Positions 61,203 through 64,000 of a stretch of DNA of 64,000 nucleotides are shown one piece after another. The stretch spans positions 125,680 through 189,679 of the forward strand of contig NMRB01001401.1 in NCBI GenBank assembly GCA_002633025.1, in the 5' to 3' direction. Every line of letters begins with the position of its first letter. The stretch's first letter is position 1. Source of the DNA: Notospermus geniculatus. Taxonomy: Eukaryota; Nemertea; Pilidiophora; Heteronemertea; Lineidae. The position numbers were made by a program, and so were the translations under genes. The notes beneath the pieces were generated by a model, which was not told the origin of the DNA, made no database searches, and was given only the letters and a program-made list of their open reading frames with translations.

Positions 61203-61834
61203 GTAAGTCTATATTCTCTTCAAAATGGCGGATAGAGTGCCGGGAGGTCACGTATGGGTGGAGTCAATAGACGTTTATGGTATTTGCGACGTTTGAAGTG
61301 TATATATTTCATGGTGCATTCTCATCTTTGTCATCTCACTAAAAAATCTGATTTCAGTGAATTTTTCACACCATTCCATTTCATTTACGATCAGTGCAAA
61401 AAACCATTCATTTATTTTCGATCAATTTCTCCATTGTTTGAGGAGAGTGCCATCTATTTACGAACCATGAAATTACATGCATCAGTTTCAGACTCCGCAA
61501 AGCCAAATGTCTATGGACTACACAAGCCAAGGTCGAGGTCAAGGTTGGTCAAAATCAGGTGCTGGTTTCCATGACAACGTTAAATTTCACCCATATAAAC
61601 ATTAATACAACTCATGATGATTCATCAAAATGAGAGGTATTTTGGAAAAAATTCGTCTGTACACTTTTACCAAAATGAAGAAAATTCATCAAGAGACCAT
61701 TTTACTTCAAAAATTTCCAATATGATCATCTCAAAAATCCAGCACCTGAAGTTGATAGGTCACCATGGTTACCAAACAAATGTAAGGTACCACTATATGA
61801 CAACTTTCTTGACTCTCGATCTGTCTGATTACAG
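61203..61834 (+). other. Intron between ephrin exons b1 and b2 (632 nt)
   Basis: Starts GTAAGT and ends 'ctgtctgattacag'. No coding similarity to the ephrin domain inside. It contains common repeat words ('ggtcgaggtcaaggt', 'accatggttacc'). A short intron between homologous exons is typical of mutually exclusive splicing. No specific docking/selector RNA pairing was established by eye. Confidence 0.7.
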
Positions 61835-62172
61835 GTAGATAAAATTGAATACGATATGTGTATATTACGCAGTTCACGGTCAACTCCATTGCTATGGTGT
61901 AATAAGCCCACGTTATCACACGCTAGACAATATACTATGTTAATAGAGTCATTTCATGCCATACCTGGTGCTTTAGAGTTTCATGAAGGAAAAGAGTATT
62001 NATAAAATTGAATACGATATGTGTATATTACGCAGTTCACGGTCAACTCCATTGCTATGGTGTAATAAGCCCACGTTATCACACGCTAGACAATATACTA
62101 TGTTAATAGAGTCATTTCATGCCATACCTGGTGCTTTAGAGTTTCATGAAGGAAAAGAGTATTATTTTATAA
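61835..62172 (+). CDS. Efn: Ephrin exon b2: alternative version 2, broken by assembly duplication
   Basis: The acceptor 'ctgtctgattacag' is followed by VDKIEYDMC. Later come 'LLWCNKPT', the G-H-loop segment 'SFHAIPGALEF' and 'GKEYYFI', with donor GTAAGT at 62173. The assembly reads 61835-62000, then an N (62001), then 62002-62163 as an exact repeat of 61839-62000, before the exon ends at 62172. With the duplicate counted once the exon is 175 nt, the same as b1, with identical phases (0 in, 1 out) and the same two cysteines. The insertion is 163 nt, so it shifts the frame. This is an assembly fault, not evidence of a pseudogene. There is no glycosylation sequon at the position of NKT in b1. 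Confidence 0.92.
62001..62001. other. Single-N contig join inside ephrin exon b2
   Basis: 61839-62000 and 62002-62163 are identical over 162 bp across this N, showing two contigs that overlap but were not merged. Confidence 0.95.
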
Positions 62173-62325
62173 GTAAGTAACCATACCTATTTTCATCTGG
62201 ATGCAAAGTTACTGCATTCATAGTGACAGTCCATTTCAAAAGTAAATATCCACATCGTTTTGTGCTATGGAACAAAACAGACAGATTTCGAGATTGTTTT
62301 GATTTGGACAGTATTATGAATGGAA

Positions 62326-62511
62326 GATTTTCCTGCCATAAGAGGTCACCACCAGTTAGCGGTCCTAGAACGCCATGGAATTTGATGTCACAGAGAAGAA
62401 ATGCACGCTATGACGTCATCCATAATGACGTGGATGCACTCACAAATTTGACGTCCCAGACGTCAAATTTTGTGACATTTTAGGACTGCTTATCGGGCCT
62501 TCTTATGGCAG
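62326..62511. mobile_element. MITE family A, copy 2 (in ephrin intron)
   Basis: The left part 'gattttcctgccataagagg' + 'tcaccaccagttagcggtcc' matches the ends of the copy at 1835. The right end 'cgggccttcttatggca' is its diverged complement. The interior carries one TGACGTCA and further GACGTC words. The + strand frame 62223-62483 is incidental. Confidence 0.8.
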
Positions 62512-62805
62512 TCAGGTCAAGTAACCTACTGCATTCCTGTGATTCCTTCCACTAATGATGCGATGTGAAGATAGCATCGTATGTACGAAAGGGAACCCCC
62601 ACACTGGATGACGCCAAAGATTCATCTCAGAAAAGCAGCAGCTGATCCAGGCTCATTATAACGACTTGCTTAATAAACGGATAGGGCCTACCGGTACTTG
62701 TTGAGGGTACAGAACACAAACATTTCATGTCCATTTTAGCAGTTCAGAGAAATAGCATTTTAAGATTGATTTGAAAGATTTGAATCAGATGTCTGAAAAC
62801 ATTTC

Positions 62806-62943
62806 GGGCCGTATTCAAAAAGGGTGATCATCGCGCGATTAAGACTTAGACGCGTGTGACTTCACTAAATGTACACACTTCCACCATGCATTTGACGAAG
62901 TTACACGCGTCGAAGTCTTAAACACCCTTTTTGAATACGGCCC
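62806..62943. mobile_element. 138-bp MITE with GGGCC ends
   Basis: Terminal inverted repeats 'gggccgtattcaaaaagggt' and its complement at the right, with complementarity continuing through 'ttaagactt.gacgcgtgt'. 'TTC' flanks both sides, a possible 3-bp target duplication. GG-starting ends with a 3-bp duplication would fit PIF/Harbinger-type elements, but the assignment is tentative. Confidence 0.85.
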
Positions 62944-63144
62944 TTCAAGTTCAAAATATATTTTGTTTGGGAGGACGCTTGAGGACATGTTGCAAGTGTG
63001 AAAGAAGAAAGAGCACAACAGAAAATGTTGCCGAAGCTCAAAATCTCAGTTTCAAACATTTGGGAATTATTGTAATGTGCTCCAGACGCTCGATGTATTG
63101 GTCAGTTGAAAAAATGTTTAACCCTTCTTTTACCCCTTTTCCAG

Positions 63145-63246
63145 CCACATCAGTGGGGACCAAGGACGAGATAGATAACCGCAACCATGGTGCTTGCAAA
63201 GAAAAAAATATGAAATTGATAATAAAAGTGATACGTGATTCATCCA
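63145..63246 (+). CDS. Efn: Ephrin exon 3: C-terminal strand of receptor-binding domain
   Basis: 102 nt between 'ccttttccag' and GTAAGT (63247), phase 1 on both sides. Joined to either b exon it reads T-TSVGTKDEIDN, then NHGAC, then 'MKLIIKVIRDSS'. This matches the family's 'TSxGSxxGxxNxxGGVC...MKIxMKV' closing segment, and the GAC cysteine is the fourth conserved one. The start coincides with the vertebrate exon 2/3 boundary just after 'YYIIS'. As a 1-1 exon it could be skipped without a frame change, but that would remove a disulfide partner. Confidence 0.93.
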
Positions 63247-63580
63247 GTAAGTATCATCCAAGATATTTTAGTAATTTATAAAGAACCACAGCAATGGGAG
63301 ACTTTCTTGCTATTAGAGACCGCCTGGTAGCGGTTCTTGATCATCACAAAATTTGACGTCACAGACATAAGCCATGGCCTCTACACCAGACGTCGTGGCG
63401 TGCACTTCTCCTCTGTGGTGTTAAATTTCATGGCGTTCTAGCACCGCTAACTGGTGGTGGCCTCTACTGGCAAGAAAGTCTTCCTTTCGAGGATGCTCAA
63501 CGTGTGAATTCTATGAAAATAATGCATGTCTATTTTAGTTGGAAATATGAGTTTGAATTTGAATTCCCTTTTCGTTTCAG
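63247..63580 (+). other. Ephrin intron 3-4 (334 nt)
   Basis: More than half of the intron is the third family-A MITE (63300-63480). Acceptor is 'cccttttcgtttcag'. Confidence 0.75.
63300..63480. mobile_element. MITE family A, copy 3 (in ephrin intron)
   Basis: 181 bp, ends GACTTTCTTGC and GGCAAGAAAGTC. The interior has 'aaatttgacgtcacagacat' like copy 1, including one TGACGTCA. Its ends lie about 53 nt after exon 3 and 100 nt before exon 4, so the splice sites are intact. Confidence 0.85.
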
Positions 63581-63748
63581 CCACAAAACCACATATCACG
63601 AGTAAATCGAACATAAATTCGAAAACAAAAACTACGACAGAATCTGATTGGTCCAATCTAATAGACAGTACGTTTCCAACGAGACATCCGCCAAAATTCA
63701 AGCCAACGCCGAAGACGGGGGATAAGTCAGAAAAATATAAGCCAGATC
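63581..63748 (+). CDS. Efn: Ephrin exon 4: extracellular stalk/linker
   Basis: 168 nt between 'cccttttcgtttcag' and GTAAGT (63749), phase 1 in and out, 55 full codons. The peptide is rich in Lys, Thr, Ser and Pro (for example TKPHITSK, TRHPPKFKPTPKTGDKSEKY). It has no cysteine and no hydrophobic run, as expected for the flexible stalk between the globular domain and the membrane. A stalk of this length resembles ephrin-B more than most ephrin-A proteins, but the membrane anchor (transmembrane with PDZ tail, or GPI signal) lies beyond the window, so the class remains open. The position right after exon 3 with a matching phase supports the call. Confidence 0.85.
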
Positions 63749-63765
63749 GTAAGTATGGGTTTGGA

Positions 63766-63850
63766 ATCATGGGAGATGTGTTTGGTGCAGTGCAAGAGTG
63801 TCCAACCCATGACTGGTAGGTCACAAGTTCGATTCCCAGTCATGGCGTCT
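63766..63850 (+). repeat. tRNA-derived SINE-like element
   Basis: 'ttggtgcagtgcaagagtgt' (A-box region) followed by 'cacaagttcgattcccagtc' (B-box) on the + strand, 18 nt after the exon 4 donor. The acceptor arm does not pair as in a functional tRNA, so a SINE head is preferred. Confidence 0.5.
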
Positions 63851-64000
63851 CTTGCACTCTCAAATACTCTGAAAGGAACAAGTGAGAGAACTTGTCTGAC
63901 TATCCTCACACCTCTGCCTCATCCTTCACCAGAGTCGGCTTAAAAAAAGTCTTCCTCCAGTGTTGCAAATAACTGTTCTCTCAGAAGGCTATTAGCCTTT

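Larger units (their letters stand above)
62173..63144 (+). other. Ephrin intron b2-3 (972 nt)
   Basis: Contains two MITE-like elements (62326 and 62806). Ends in the strong acceptor 'cttcttttaccccttttccag'. No third b-type exon is visible. Confidence 0.7.

Noticed and set aside
63526-63819. Continuous 97-codon frame across ephrin exon 4 as an intronless protein
   Set aside because: The acceptor at 63580 and donor at 63749 match ephrin phases, and the downstream part of the frame runs into a SINE head.

Overview
This is animal genomic DNA: AT-rich, intron-dominated, with no operons and many short non-autonomous repeats. The dispersed words 'taggcctacatgta' and the (CGTCGTC)-bearing 'gtgagctattacgat' repeat suggest a marine invertebrate deuterostome, most likely an echinoderm or other ambulacrarian. 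That placement is inference. Single-N joins flanked by duplicated sequence show that the scaffold was built from unmerged, heterozygous contigs.

The one gene I can name is an ephrin (Eph-receptor ligand) on the + strand at the right end. Five coding exons are readable: a (53999-54122), b1 (61028-61202), b2 (61835-62172, interrupted by an assembly duplication), 3 (63145-63246) and 4 (63581-63748). Together a, one b exon and 3 encode most of the receptor-binding domain, with all four family cysteines. Exon 4 is a Lys/Thr/Pro-rich stalk. The first exon (signal peptide and the Trp-Asn start of the domain) is not recognisable in the window. The membrane anchor lies beyond the right edge.

The most interesting observation is that b1 and b2 are homologous, each 175 nt, both phase 0 in and phase 1 out, both ending on a GTAAGT donor and only 632 nt apart. 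They look like mutually exclusive alternative exons that exchange the part of the ephrin domain carrying the Eph-contacting G-H loop. A 162-bp contig overlap plus an N lies inside b2 and shifts its frame, so automated gene models would probably drop or break it.

Upstream, a candidate terminal coding exon of an unidentified + strand gene appears twice (44109-44285 and 44930-45106). It lies within a 442-bp contig overlap representing two haplotypes. One haplotype carries an insertion of the (CGTCGTC) repeat just after the stop codon. The rest of 1-53.9 kb has no gene I can support. It holds palindromic MITE-like elements, tRNA-derived SINE-like pieces, minisatellites, a degenerate telomere-like tract and unique non-coding DNA, and could be intergenic or the long first intron of the ephrin gene.
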